Of a stretch of 7,643 nucleotides of DNA, positions 1 through 6,700 are shown one piece after another; position 1 is the first letter of the stretch; the number at the start of each line of letters is the position of its first letter. The notes beneath the pieces were generated by a model. It had not been told where the DNA came from and did no database searches. It saw only the letters and a list, made by a program, of their open reading frames with translations. The DNA is from Acidimicrobiales bacterium (lineage in GTDB: Bacteria > Actinomycetota > Acidimicrobiia > Acidimicrobiales > JAKAVM01), in contig DAIDIS010000086.1 in the NCBI GenBank assembly GCA_027451785.1, positions 1 to 7,643 on the forward strand, read 5' to 3'. The translations under genes were made by a program, and so were the position numbers.

Positions 1-673
1 AAGCCTCCGGGACCAGTTCATCCAGACGCATGCCGTGAGTGTTCCCGAAAACGCCCACCCGGTGCAGTGCGTTCACTGCGTTGGGAGATGCATAGGTGAC
101 TCGCCCCCCACGGTCCAGGACCACCACCCCATCGCCGACCCGAGGGGACTCGTCGGTGGTGACCTCGTCACCAGGGAACGGAAACGAACCTTCGAGGATC
201 ATGCGGGTAAACCGATCAAAAAGGTCCACATAGACCCTCTCCAGCTCCCCCCACTTCCTCCCCACCCCCAGAGGCGACTCCCGCGAGAGAATAGCAACCA
301 TCTTCCCGTCCATCCTTACGGGAATGCATTGAATTCTCGCTCGTTCGCCGCCGTCCTCAACGTCGAACTCACCGTCGGCCATCTGGCCCATGGACCACGT
401 GCGGGTTACCAAGGCTCGGTTGGTAGAGTCCACAACCTGTCCGATCAGGTCCGATCGATGGAGCGTCCGGTTCGTTGAAGGTCGGACCTGGCCCATGATC
501 AAGAATCGGGTGTCGTCGCCGACGATGGGAACGAACAGCAACATGTCGCCGAAGCAGAGATCGGCAAGCATTCCCCAATTGCTTATGAGCTTTTGAAGGT
601 GGGCCTGCGCCTCCGGGGTTAGGTCGGGACGAGCGAATTCGTCGTCCGGCTTCGGTGCTCCGGCAGCGCTCAC
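1..673 (-). CDS. pdtaS: PdtaS-type sensor histidine kinase, N-terminal sensory part (3' end outside window)
   Basis: The minus strand from a GTG at 673 stays open for 224 codons to the window edge. PdtaS is a cytosolic histidine kinase that phosphorylates the RNA-binding antiterminator PdtaR. The visible part matches what I recall of mycobacterial PdtaS. Residues about 25-150 form the N-terminal GAF-like domain, with a NWGMLADLCFGD stretch. A PAS domain begins near residue 187, with SPRVGDG and TYASPNAVNALHRVG. The HisKA_2 and ATPase domains would lie beyond position 1. No signal peptide or membrane segment is seen. The GTG is chosen because no ATG lies upstream in this frame and GAAGG sits 7 bases ahead of it. 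It overlaps the stop of the PHP gene as GTGA, suggesting translational coupling. The family call rests on remembered sequence, so pdtaS orthology is likely but not proven. Confidence 0.85.
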   Translation of the reverse strand, partial: MSAAGAPKPDDEFARPDLTPEAQAHLQKLISNWGMLADLCFGDMLLFVPIVGDDTRFLIMGQVRPSTNRTLHRSDLIGQVVDSTNRALVTRTWSMGQMADGEFDVEDGGERARIQCIPVRMDGKMVAILSRESPLGVGRKWGELERVYVDLFDRFTRMILEGSFPFPGDEVTTDESPRVGDGVVVLDRGGRVTYASPNAVNALHRVGVFGNTHGMRLDELVPEA

Positions 674-1581
674 ATCGGTACCTTCGTCGGTTTCCTCGCC
701 CGGAACGCGGTGAGCTCTTTGTACCCGGCAGCGGCAAGAAGAGGCTTCAGGTCACTTACGCGGACCGACACACGATCCAAACCATGCCCGTCGGATGCGG
801 TGGTCACGGGAACCCCCCTGGCGGAGAGCTTTGAAAGCAGCGACACGGAAGGGTATTGCTCCGCCACCGGCTTGAACCAACCGGCCGACGATACTTCAGC
901 GGCCATGCCGGAATTAGAGATCGCTTCTGCGATCCGGTCATTCAGCTCTTCGAGAGCTTCACCCGGAGGGAAGTGACCGCAGACCTTGACCAGGTCCGGG
1001 TGGGCGGCCACGTCGCAAGCACCTGAATCGCAAAGCTCTTCCAAGCTGGTCACATAATCGTCCCACACGGCTTCCACCGCTCTCAAGGCCCATTCGGCCA
1101 TAGAGCCTTCGTGGTCAAGGTTGTCGAACATCCATGAACCAAGCCAATGAACCGATCCCAAAAGCACATCAAACGGGTATCCCGACAACAACTCCCCGAC
1201 TTCGGACATCCTGTCCCGGTAGTAGTCGACCTCAAGGCCGAGCACTATGGGAAGACCCGAAGCTCTGGCCTGGAGAACCGTCTCCACGTACTGGTCCAGG
1301 TCGGCACGGGCATGCTCGGCCCAATAGTCCGCCATACTCTCCTTCAGCGCAGGAGCGTCGTCGCACGAGGACCAGAACCCGCCCAGCACTCGGTCCGCTT
1401 GTGTGAACCGGAAGAGGTGCTCGGTGACCGCAATTTCGTCGACCCCTTGAAGCGCCGCCTTTTCGCAGAACGCAGCCAGTTCCTCCACGGTTGCCTGTCG
1501 GCTGGTCTGGCCGTGGGGCCACAGGTGTAAGTGGTAATCGATCACCGCTTCACTGCTTTTTGCGGATGAGAGTGACGCCAT
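670..1581 (-). CDS. PHP-domain phosphatase, HisJ-type histidinol-phosphatase family
   Basis: This is a PHP-fold metal-dependent phosphoesterase that most resembles HisJ/HisK histidinol-phosphatases, which convert L-histidinol phosphate to histidinol. Numbered from the ATG at 1581, the metal-site residues are all present: DYHLHL (H17, H19), TEH (H55), GLEVDY (E117), GSVHW (H145), AAHPD (H194) and SDGH (D264, H266). A GWFKP..EQYPS segment typical of the family precedes the last motif. Length (303 aa) is usual. The ATG overlaps the upstream methyltransferase by 32 bases. A GTG at 1545 would leave a 4-base gap and begin the protein two residues before DYHLHL, as many relatives do, so it may be the true start. 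Neither has a clear ribosome site. No other histidine gene is nearby, so the substrate could be a different phosphate ester. Confidence 0.88.
   Translation of the reverse strand: MASLSSAKSSEAVIDYHLHLWPHGQTSRQATVEELAAFCEKAALQGVDEIAVTEHLFRFTQADRVLGGFWSSCDDAPALKESMADYWAEHARADLDQYVETVLQARASGLPIVLGLEVDYYRDRMSEVGELLSGYPFDVLLGSVHWLGSWMFDNLDHEGSMAEWALRAVEAVWDDYVTSLEELCDSGACDVAAHPDLVKVCGHFPPGEALEELNDRIAEAISNSGMAAEVSSAGWFKPVAEQYPSVSLLSKLSARGVPVTTASDGHGLDRVSVRVSDLKPLLAAAGYKELTAFRARKPTKVPM
681..685 (-). promoter_or_regulatory. Ribosome binding site for pdtaS
   Basis: GAAGG on the minus strand lies 7 bases before the GTG at 673, inside the last codons of the PHP gene. It supports the GTG as the real start, since this frame has no other good start nearby. 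Confidence 0.5.
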
Positions 1582-2191
1582 CCCTAACCGTCAATTGAAC
1601 ACACACCACGCGCTCGTCTCGCACCACGAAATCATTGAACTCCATCATTGCCTCGGAGTCGGCATCCAGGGGGCTTTCACCCAAGACACGTCCGCTCCAT
1701 AGGGTGTTATCGACACAGATGATCCCACCCTCGCCCAGAAGCCTGAGTGCATGCTCGTAATAGTCACGGTAACCGCCCTTGTCCGCGTCGATGAAGACGA
1801 ATCCGAATGGCCCCTCAAGTTCGCTCAATGACTCACTCGCCGGTCCAAGGCGAATCTCTATCTTTCCCGCATGAGGACTCTTGTCGATATATGCCTGAGC
1901 AAAGGAGGCGTGGCGCTCGCTGATCTCCAGGGTGATTATCCTGCCGCCCTCCGGTAGGGCTTGTGCCATCGACAGAGCCGAGTAACCGCTGAAGGTCCCA
2001 ATCTCCAGGACCCTGGTGGTCCCAGTCGCCGCAACCAGCATTGCCAGGAGGGTTCCCTCCAGTGGCCCCACCATCATTCCCGGTGCGTCGAGGCTCTCGC
2101 TGGTGGCCAGGGCAAGCTCCGCCAATAGGTCTCCCTCCGGGCTCGTGTGCTCGGTGGCATAGCGCTCAAGCTCAGGGTTGGCTATGTCCAT
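1550..2191 (-). CDS. Class I SAM-dependent O-methyltransferase, caffeoyl-CoA OMT-like family (COG4122)
   Basis: This is a 213-aa cytosolic methyltransferase of the Methyltransf_3 family. These enzymes move a methyl group from SAM to a hydroxyl, usually of a catechol-like substrate, with a divalent metal. Motif I VLEIGTFSGYS (residues 61-71) binds SAM. FIDADKGGYRDYY (Asp135) and VDNTLWSGRV (Asp161, Asn162) supply the expected metal ligands. Length is typical. The ATG at 2191 is chosen because GGAGG lies 5 bases upstream. An in-frame TTG at 2206 would put that GGAGG inside the gene. The gene heads a minus-strand group with the PHP phosphatase and pdtaS, and is divergent from the aldehyde dehydrogenase. 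The substrate cannot be inferred: bacterial members act on many catechols or have no known role. Confidence 0.92.
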   Translation of the reverse strand: MDIANPELERYATEHTSPEGDLLAELALATSESLDAPGMMVGPLEGTLLAMLVAATGTTRVLEIGTFSGYSALSMAQALPEGGRIITLEISERHASFAQAYIDKSPHAGKIEIRLGPASESLSELEGPFGFVFIDADKGGYRDYYEHALRLLGEGGIICVDNTLWSGRVLGESPLDADSEAMMEFNDFVVRDERVVCVQLTVRDGVTLIRKKQ

Positions 2192-2196
2192 TGGAA

Positions 2197-2201
2197 CCTC
2201 C
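2197..2201 (-). promoter_or_regulatory. Ribosome binding site of the O-methyltransferase
   Basis: A perfect GGAGG on the minus strand sits 5 bases before the ATG at 2191. It decides the start over the upstream in-frame TTG at 2206. Confidence 0.8.
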
Positions 2202-2202
2202 A

Positions 2203-2259
2203 GCAAGCACTCGCTAACTCAAGTACCAGCCTAAATCGTTTTTCACTTGGCGTGCTTGC
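2203..2259. repeat. 8-base inverted repeat in the divergent intergenic region (operator candidate)
   Basis: GCAAGCAC at 2203-2210 is matched by its exact reverse complement GTGCTTGC at 2252-2259. The two arms are 41 bases apart, with centres 49 bases apart. They flank the region where both the leftward methyltransferase and rightward aldehyde dehydrogenase promoters should lie. The spacing is too long for a simple hairpin but would suit two half-sites bound by a regulator that loops DNA or binds cooperatively. Chance is a real alternative. I could not identify convincing -35/-10 pairs here. Confidence 0.35.
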
Positions 2260-2284
2260 AGCAATGAGCGTCACAATCTTAAGC

Positions 2285-3778
2285 ATGGCCTCTACTCTGA
2301 CCGAAATCGAGTGCATCAACCCGGCTACCGGTGCGGTGATCGGCAAGATCGACAACATGGGGGCCGCCGAGGTCGCCGAAGCCGTCGCCCGAGCAAGAGG
2401 CGCTTTTGCACATTGGGGCAGCTTGTCCCTTGTCGACAGACTGGACTATGTGCGTTCAGTGCGTGACGGACTGGTTGCAAGCACTGAGTCCCTGTGCGAA
2501 CTCATCTGCGACGAGACCGGAAAGATATACAACGAGGCTCTCATCAACGAGTTCCTTGTCACGGCCGAGCTGATCGACTTCTACTTGAAGCACGCACCCA
2601 GGATCCTGGGAAAGCACAGAGCCGACCCCGGCCTCCTCAAGAACAAAAAGGCCTACAAGACCTACTCCCCCCTCGGCGTCGTCGGCGTGATATCCCCCTG
2701 GAACTACCCCTACAGCCTTTCGCTCGGCCCCACCATCACAGCCCTTGTTGCCGGCAACACGGTTGTGCTTAAGCCCAGCGAGATTACTCCTCTGATCGCG
2801 ATCGAGTCACAGAAGATCTTTGCAAGAGAGGGTTACCCGGATATCTTCCAGGTCGTTACGGGTGACGGTGGCACCGGGGCTGCGCTCGTTACGTCGGGAG
2901 TGGACAAGATCTGCTTCACCGGGTCGGTCGCAACCGGAAAGAAGGTGATGGCCTCTGCTGCCGAAACCCTGACACCGGTCATATTGGAGCTTGGCGGCAA
3001 GGACGCTATGGTCGTGGCCGAAGATGCAGACCTTGACCGTGCCTCCAACGCCGCAACTTGGGGAGCGTTCACCAACGCAGGCCAGACCTGCATTGCAGTA
3101 GAGCGTGTTTACGCAGTCGCCCCCGTCTACGACCGGTTCGTGGAAAAGGTGGTAGCCAAGACCAAGTCGTTGGTCCCCGGCAAGGACATGGGTTTCATGA
3201 CATTCCCTCCCCAGATGGAAATCGTGAAGCGCCACGTGGCCGACGCGGTGGCTAAGGGAGCGACCATTCTGACCGGAGGAAGCAGCGACGGCATGTTCCA
3301 CGAGCCCACCGTCCTCGTCGACGTCGACCACTCAATGGACATCATGACCGAAGAGACATTCGGTCCGGTACTTCCGATTATGAAGGTGACTTCGCTCGAC
3401 GAAGCCTTGGAAAAGGCAAACGACTCCAAGTACGGGCTTTCAGCCAGCGTCTTCGCCGGCTCTTCGGAAGTCAAAAAGCTCGCTTCGGAGAGGCTGGATG
3501 CCGGGAGCGTTTGCGTGAACGACTGTTTGGTGGCTTTTGGAGTTGCGTCACTTCCCTTCGGTGGAGTGAAGGAGTCGGGTATGGGCAGGTCCCACGGTGA
3601 AGAAGGCCTTCTTGAGTTCTCCAAAGTCAAATCCGTCGTGTCGGACATCACTGGCCTGAAGAGCGACCCCCAATGGTTCCCGAACAAGCTGATGTCCCCC
3701 ACGGTCATCAAGAAGCTGATGCGATTCCGGTACGGCAAGTCCATTGCCCAGAAAGTGAAAGGCGCAATCGGGAGCTAG
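2285..3778 (+). CDS. NAD(P)+-dependent aldehyde dehydrogenase (ALDH superfamily, GabD2-like)
   Basis: This complete 497-aa enzyme oxidises an aldehyde to its carboxylate. The Rossmann segment has VGVISPWNYP and VVLKPSEITP. FTGSVATGKKV forms the cofactor turn. The general base is Glu235 (LELGGKD) and the nucleophile Cys269 (NAGQTC); their 34-residue spacing equals that of classic ALDHs. Glu357 lies in EETFGPV, and LPFGGVKESGMGRSHG near the end is canonical. About 45 residues after that motif resemble the tail of mycobacterial GabD2 (succinate-semialdehyde dehydrogenase), but the substrate is not settled. The start is uncertain: ATG 2285 begins a normal ALDH N-terminus (ECINPATG), ATG 2264 adds seven residues, and neither has a Shine-Dalgarno. 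An open stretch back to a GTG at 2147 overlaps the divergent gene and is unlikely to be coding. The PrpD-like gene follows after 95 bases, possibly in the same operon. Confidence 0.93.
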   Translation: MASTLTEIECINPATGAVIGKIDNMGAAEVAEAVARARGAFAHWGSLSLVDRLDYVRSVRDGLVASTESLCELICDETGKIYNEALINEFLVTAELIDFYLKHAPRILGKHRADPGLLKNKKAYKTYSPLGVVGVISPWNYPYSLSLGPTITALVAGNTVVLKPSEITPLIAIESQKIFAREGYPDIFQVVTGDGGTGAALVTSGVDKICFTGSVATGKKVMASAAETLTPVILELGGKDAMVVAEDADLDRASNAATWGAFTNAGQTCIAVERVYAVAPVYDRFVEKVVAKTKSLVPGKDMGFMTFPPQMEIVKRHVADAVAKGATILTGGSSDGMFHEPTVLVDVDHSMDIMTEETFGPVLPIMKVTSLDEALEKANDSKYGLSASVFAGSSEVKKLASERLDAGSVCVNDCLVAFGVASLPFGGVKESGMGRSHGEEGLLEFSKVKSVVSDITGLKSDPQWFPNKLMSPTVIKKLMRFRYGKSIAQKVKGAIGS

Positions 3779-3820
3779 GTCGAGCCTCAGCCTCCAAATA
3801 GAAGTCCTTCCAATCGTCAA

Positions 3821-3840
3821 GGCACGGCATTGCCGTCGCC
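3821..3840 (+). other. Hairpin in the gap between the aldehyde dehydrogenase and PrpD-like genes
   Basis: GGC-ACGGC-ATT-GCCGT-C-GCC forms an 8-base-pair stem with one bulged C and a 3-base loop, 42 bases after the aldehyde dehydrogenase stop. No U-run follows, so it is not a standard intrinsic terminator. It could be a weak terminator, a processing site or an mRNA-stability element between two co-transcribed genes. It may also have no function. Confidence 0.35.
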
Positions 3841-3873
3841 CACCAGACCAGATCGCAGAGCGCTCCAGAGCAG

Positions 3874-5736
3874 ATGAACCCCAAGATCAGCACCAGAATC
3901 CCTGACTACATCGAGGAAATCGCCGACTGGGCCAGCCAGGTCAGCATCTCCGAGATCCCAGAGCGGGTCTTGGATCTGGCCAGGACTCAGCGAAAGTCGA
4001 TAATCGGCGCCATCGCAGCGTCGTTACTCAACCCTCACTCCCGCAAAGTCTCCGATGCCGTCGCAACCTTTGCGAACGGTGGTCCCGCGCCGCTTATTGG
4101 GACGCCGCACACGGTATCGGTCGAAGACGCCATCTTCGCGGCATGCGCAGCATCGATGGCCCTCGACTACGACGATTACCTCTGTTTCGGCCACACGGGT
4201 CACACAGCCGTGATAGTTCCGCTCCTGCTCTCCACCGAAACCGGCTCGGGTGCCGAGGAGCAACTGGTCGCCCAGGTTGTTGCAAACGAAGTCGGGTCTC
4301 GCCTTGCCGGTTCTTGCCTGGTAGGCCCCCAGAGCGGCCACATGTGGTCCTTCATCCACTCTGCGTCGGCTGCTCTGTCGGCCGGAAGGTTGTTCGGCCT
4401 CGATCCCTCGTCGATGGCAAACGCGCTGTCGCTTGCGCTTTTCCAACCCCCAAGGACGCTCCCTCCGGGAATTGTGTCGGGTGACTCAAAGCAGCTTTTG
4501 GCTTCTGAGCCCGCGATGATGGGTCTGCGCTCCGCGCGTCTGGCCGCTGCAGGCGTAAGAGGGCCGTCTTCGATACTCGAAGACAGTCGTGGGTTTTTCG
4601 ACGCCTTCTCCGACTCGCCAATGCCTCAGATGCTCGGTGGTCTCGGTGAAGGGTGGGCAACCCTCACCTTGTCCGTCAAGGCCTTCCCAGGCACTTCCTA
4701 CCTAGCCACCGCAATCGACGCTCTTGAAGAGCTGGGTCTGCCCCACACTGACAAGATCGAACGGATCACCGTCGACTCGGGAATGCTGACCTTCGGACTG
4801 GACCAGCTATCGCCACCCAACCTCGGTAGTCCCGAGCAACGTCTTACACCCGAGTCGATCACCTATTCAATGGCCTGGAACATCGGCGTGCTCTTAACCG
4901 CAGGTGAGTTCGGCCCAGCGCAGATGAACGAGGAGTGGCTGGAAGCCAACCGGGAAGAGATCGCCTCGGTCGCCAAGATCGTCGACCTCAACCATGACTG
5001 GGACCTGACCCGTTCCACTATGTCGGCGTTCTCCCGGATTATCCCCTTCGAGGATCTCTTCGGAAGCGCCAGGCTGAGAGACAGCTTGGCTTGGGCACGA
5101 TCTCGCCACCGCCTGCCGAGCGTCTCGGCCAGCAAGCCGATCAGTACGCTACGGGACATCAAAGGCCTTGCCTCCGTTGTCGACCTCTGGGAGCCGAGTT
5201 GGCCCGGAGCGGGGCTTTTGGCTGCCATGTTCAAGCTGGGCATCAGCGAGCTCCAAGGCTTCGGGTCCAGCGCCCACCCGGCGGGGACGGTCTCCGCAGA
5301 GCGATTCTGGGATCCAAAGCGCGTCGACGGCTTTGCAATGCGGGTTCCAGCCAGAATCAAACTTAAGCCGAAGAGAGGCCCCGAAGAGGTGCACCTTTCT
5401 TCCATACCGAAGGGCGGGTGCGGCAACCATGCCTACTCCCCCGACGTAGTGGCGCACGACAAGTTAGACCGTTGGGCTGGGGAATACTTTGGGGCTGCAA
5501 GAGCGAAGCAAATATCAAAGGCCATCGACCAAGACGACCCGAAGCTATGGAGGCTGCTTTCGGACGCAGCGCAGCCGAGCGCTGCAGAGAACAAGCCTCT
5601 GCCAATCGTCACCACGACAGACACAACCCAGCCGAGCGCCACAACCACAACCACTAAGCCCAAAACGAGTGCGAGGGCATCCGGCCCCAGACCGGGGCGC
5701 ACCAAGGCGCCCCAGGGCGAGTCAAGCGGCCCTTAG
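3874..5736 (+). CDS. MmgE/PrpD-family protein with an internal extension and a Thr/Pro-rich C-terminal tail
   Basis: This 620-aa protein belongs to the MmgE/PrpD family, which includes 2-methylcitrate dehydratase and cis-aconitate decarboxylase. The helical N-domain spans about 10-270, with LDYDD (98-101) and GHTGH (106-110), GHMWSF (His156), GDSK (Lys206) and SVKAFPG (Lys269). By remembered alignment, Asp98, His110, His156, Lys206 and Lys269 fall near active-site positions of cis-aconitate decarboxylase, so catalysis is plausible. The segment about 320-550 (TPESITYSMAW, LLTAGEF) fits the family's lid domain but looks longer than usual. Family members are typically about 450-500 aa. Residues about 567-620 are low-complexity, Thr/Pro/Lys-rich and probably disordered. 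ATG 3874 is the first good start and has no clear Shine-Dalgarno. The substrate is unknown: no methylcitrate synthase or lyase lies in the window, so I do not call it prpD. Its stop overlaps that of the convergent desaturase. Confidence 0.85.
   Translation: MNPKISTRIPDYIEEIADWASQVSISEIPERVLDLARTQRKSIIGAIAASLLNPHSRKVSDAVATFANGGPAPLIGTPHTVSVEDAIFAACAASMALDYDDYLCFGHTGHTAVIVPLLLSTETGSGAEEQLVAQVVANEVGSRLAGSCLVGPQSGHMWSFIHSASAALSAGRLFGLDPSSMANALSLALFQPPRTLPPGIVSGDSKQLLASEPAMMGLRSARLAAAGVRGPSSILEDSRGFFDAFSDSPMPQMLGGLGEGWATLTLSVKAFPGTSYLATAIDALEELGLPHTDKIERITVDSGMLTFGLDQLSPPNLGSPEQRLTPESITYSMAWNIGVLLTAGEFGPAQMNEEWLEANREEIASVAKIVDLNHDWDLTRSTMSAFSRIIPFEDLFGSARLRDSLAWARSRHRLPSVSASKPISTLRDIKGLASVVDLWEPSWPGAGLLAAMFKLGISELQGFGSSAHPAGTVSAERFWDPKRVDGFAMRVPARIKLKPKRGPEEVHLSSIPKGGCGNHAYSPDVVAHDKLDRWAGEYFGAARAKQISKAIDQDDPKLWRLLSDAAQPSAAENKPLPIVTTTDTTQPSATTTTTKPKTSARASGPRPGRTKAPQGESSGP
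5572..5639 (+). repeat. In-frame 11-base direct repeat at the start of the PrpD-like protein's tail
   Basis: CAGCCGAGCGC occurs at 5572-5582 and again at 5629-5639. The copies are 57 bases (19 codons) apart and in the same frame, so both encode QPSA. The stretch between them begins the low-complexity tail. It may be a remnant of a tandem duplication that lengthened the protein, though the rest of the unit has diverged. Confidence 0.4.
5684..5713. terminator. Two mutually exclusive GC-rich hairpins near convergent gene ends (possible terminator)
   Basis: GGGGCGC (5694-5700) pairs perfectly with GCGCCCC (5707-5713) across a 6-base loop. Part of the same left arm, GGGGC (5694-5698), can instead pair with the upstream GCCCC (5684-5688). 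The structure lies about 20 bases before the stop of the PrpD-like gene and just past the desaturase stop on the other strand. The convergent genes leave no intergenic space, so this is the best candidate for a shared bidirectional terminator. It lacks a U-run on either strand, so Rho-dependent termination is equally possible. Confidence 0.4.
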
Positions 5737-6668
5737 ACCGTTGCGGCCTCCGCTCTGGAATGACTTGGGCGGAACTTGGCCAACATTTCCGCCATTCGGT
5801 TGCCCATCTTGCCGATCTCCTCGAATTTGGCGAAGGCCTGCTCGCGGATCTGATCGGCCTCGGGCGTCAACCCTTCCAGCTTGTCGACCTTCCAGTGGCT
5901 GTACACAAGCGGTGCCAGGACGTTGTCGTGGAATATCTTCAAGTCGAAGATCCCGGCGGCCGCAATCGCCCGCGAATGTTTGTTGAAGTCAGGTATCCCG
6001 GTTCCCGGCATTTCGAAGTCCGTCATTCGAGCGACTGCCTGAACCATTTTCGATGGGTCCAACTCGAACGCGGCTGTCGCCAGGTCCCGATAAAAGAGGA
6101 AATGAAGGTTCTCGTCGGCAGCGACTTGTTTCATGATTGCGCGCCCAACCGGGTCGTCCAGGTTATTGCCCGTGTTGCGGTGAGCTATTCGGGTTGAAAG
6201 CTCCTGGAGGGCAACGTAGACGACGGCTTCCCAAGGCGTGACGTCGGTCCTGGATGCGCCGTGCCATCCAGCAGACGCGTGTGCCATACGGGCTCGCTCC
6301 AACCGGACCGGATCCATGTACCTGGAAACGGTCAGCCAGTCCCTGATCACTATTGAGTGGCGGTTCTCCTCGGCTGTCCAACGCCTTCCCCACTCGCCCC
6401 ACGGGCCGTCGACGCCACCAAAATAGTGCTCGAATGCGACCACATAGTACGGAAGGTTGTCCTCCGTAAGCAGATTGACGAAGAGCGCCGAGCGAGTACC
6501 CTCGGAGATCTTGTGCTCCGTCGGGTCGAACTCCCAACCGGGCTCAAAATCGCGTCCCCTTGACCACGGAACCATCTCGTGGGGAAACCATTCCTTTGAC
6601 ATCGTAAGGTGGCGATCGATGAGTTCGCCCACCTTTGGCGTCAACTCGGTGAATATGTCTATCTCCAC
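5733..6668 (-). CDS. desA1: Acyl-ACP desaturase, diiron, DesA1-like
   Basis: This 311-aa soluble diiron enzyme resembles plant stearoyl-ACP desaturase and mycobacterial DesA1. It puts a double bond into a fatty acyl chain on acyl carrier protein, using O2 and reduced ferredoxin. All six expected iron ligands are present (GTG-start numbering): Glu69 in TEDN, Glu101 and His104 in TAEENRH, Glu156 in LQELSTRIAHRNTG, Glu186 and His189 in ADENLHF. Several blocks match DesA1 from memory, including LVTEDNLP-like, RWTAEENRH and SHRNTG-like segments. The GTG at 6668 is chosen because GGAGAG lies 6 bases upstream and the N-terminus then matches relatives. A TTG at 6686 would add six residues without a ribosome site. 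A promoter-like element and dyad lie upstream. The position of the double bond cannot be told. DesA1 versus another DesA paralogue is a judgement. Confidence 0.92.
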   Translation of the reverse strand: MEIDIFTELTPKVGELIDRHLTMSKEWFPHEMVPWSRGRDFEPGWEFDPTEHKISEGTRSALFVNLLTEDNLPYYVVAFEHYFGGVDGPWGEWGRRWTAEENRHSIVIRDWLTVSRYMDPVRLERARMAHASAGWHGASRTDVTPWEAVVYVALQELSTRIAHRNTGNNLDDPVGRAIMKQVAADENLHFLFYRDLATAAFELDPSKMVQAVARMTDFEMPGTGIPDFNKHSRAIAAAGIFDLKIFHDNVLAPLVYSHWKVDKLEGLTPEADQIREQAFAKFEEIGKMGNRMAEMLAKFRPSHSRAEAATV

Positions 6669-6674
6669 TTGGCT

Positions 6675-6680
6675 CTCTCC
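6675..6680 (-). promoter_or_regulatory. Ribosome binding site of the desaturase
   Basis: GGAGAG on the minus strand lies 6 bases before the GTG at 6668. It favours this GTG over the in-frame TTG at 6686, which has no purine-rich site ahead of it. Confidence 0.6.
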
Positions 6681-6700
6681 ATCCAAGATTATGGGGAATG

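Noticed and set aside
35..478. Plus-strand open frame of 147 codons
   Set aside because: It lies opposite the pdtaS frame, which has clear family sequence; this one has no recognisable domain.
369..737. Minus-strand open frame of 122 codons rich in Arg
   Set aside because: Frame-shifted shadow of pdtaS and the end of the PHP gene; Arg/Gly/Pro-rich content is typical of a wrong frame in GC-rich DNA.
2192..2206. TTG start for the O-methyltransferase
   Set aside because: The GGAGG site would lie inside the gene; the ATG at 2191 is correctly spaced from it.
2147..2284. N-terminal extension of the aldehyde dehydrogenase from a GTG at 2147
   Set aside because: It overlaps the divergent methyltransferase, crosses the intergenic region and does not resemble aldehyde dehydrogenase sequence.
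2807..3331. Minus-strand open frames opposite the aldehyde dehydrogenase (also 3127-3744)
   Set aside because: Antisense shadows of a complete, well-conserved gene.
4863..5426. Minus-strand open frame of 187 codons opposite the PrpD-like gene
   Set aside because: No family features; the opposite strand has clear MmgE/PrpD motifs and continuous coding sense.
5609..5660. ACA/ACC repeats considered as a microsatellite or CRISPR-like array
   Set aside because: They are threonine codons in the coding frame of the tail, with no regular repeat-spacer pattern.
5489..5986. Plus-strand open frame spanning the convergent junction
   Set aside because: Arg/Pro/Ser-rich frame-shifted shadow of the PrpD-like tail, then antisense to the desaturase.
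6669..6686. TTG start for the desaturase
   Set aside because: No ribosome site upstream; the GTG at 6668 has GGAGAG at good spacing and fits the N-terminus of relatives.
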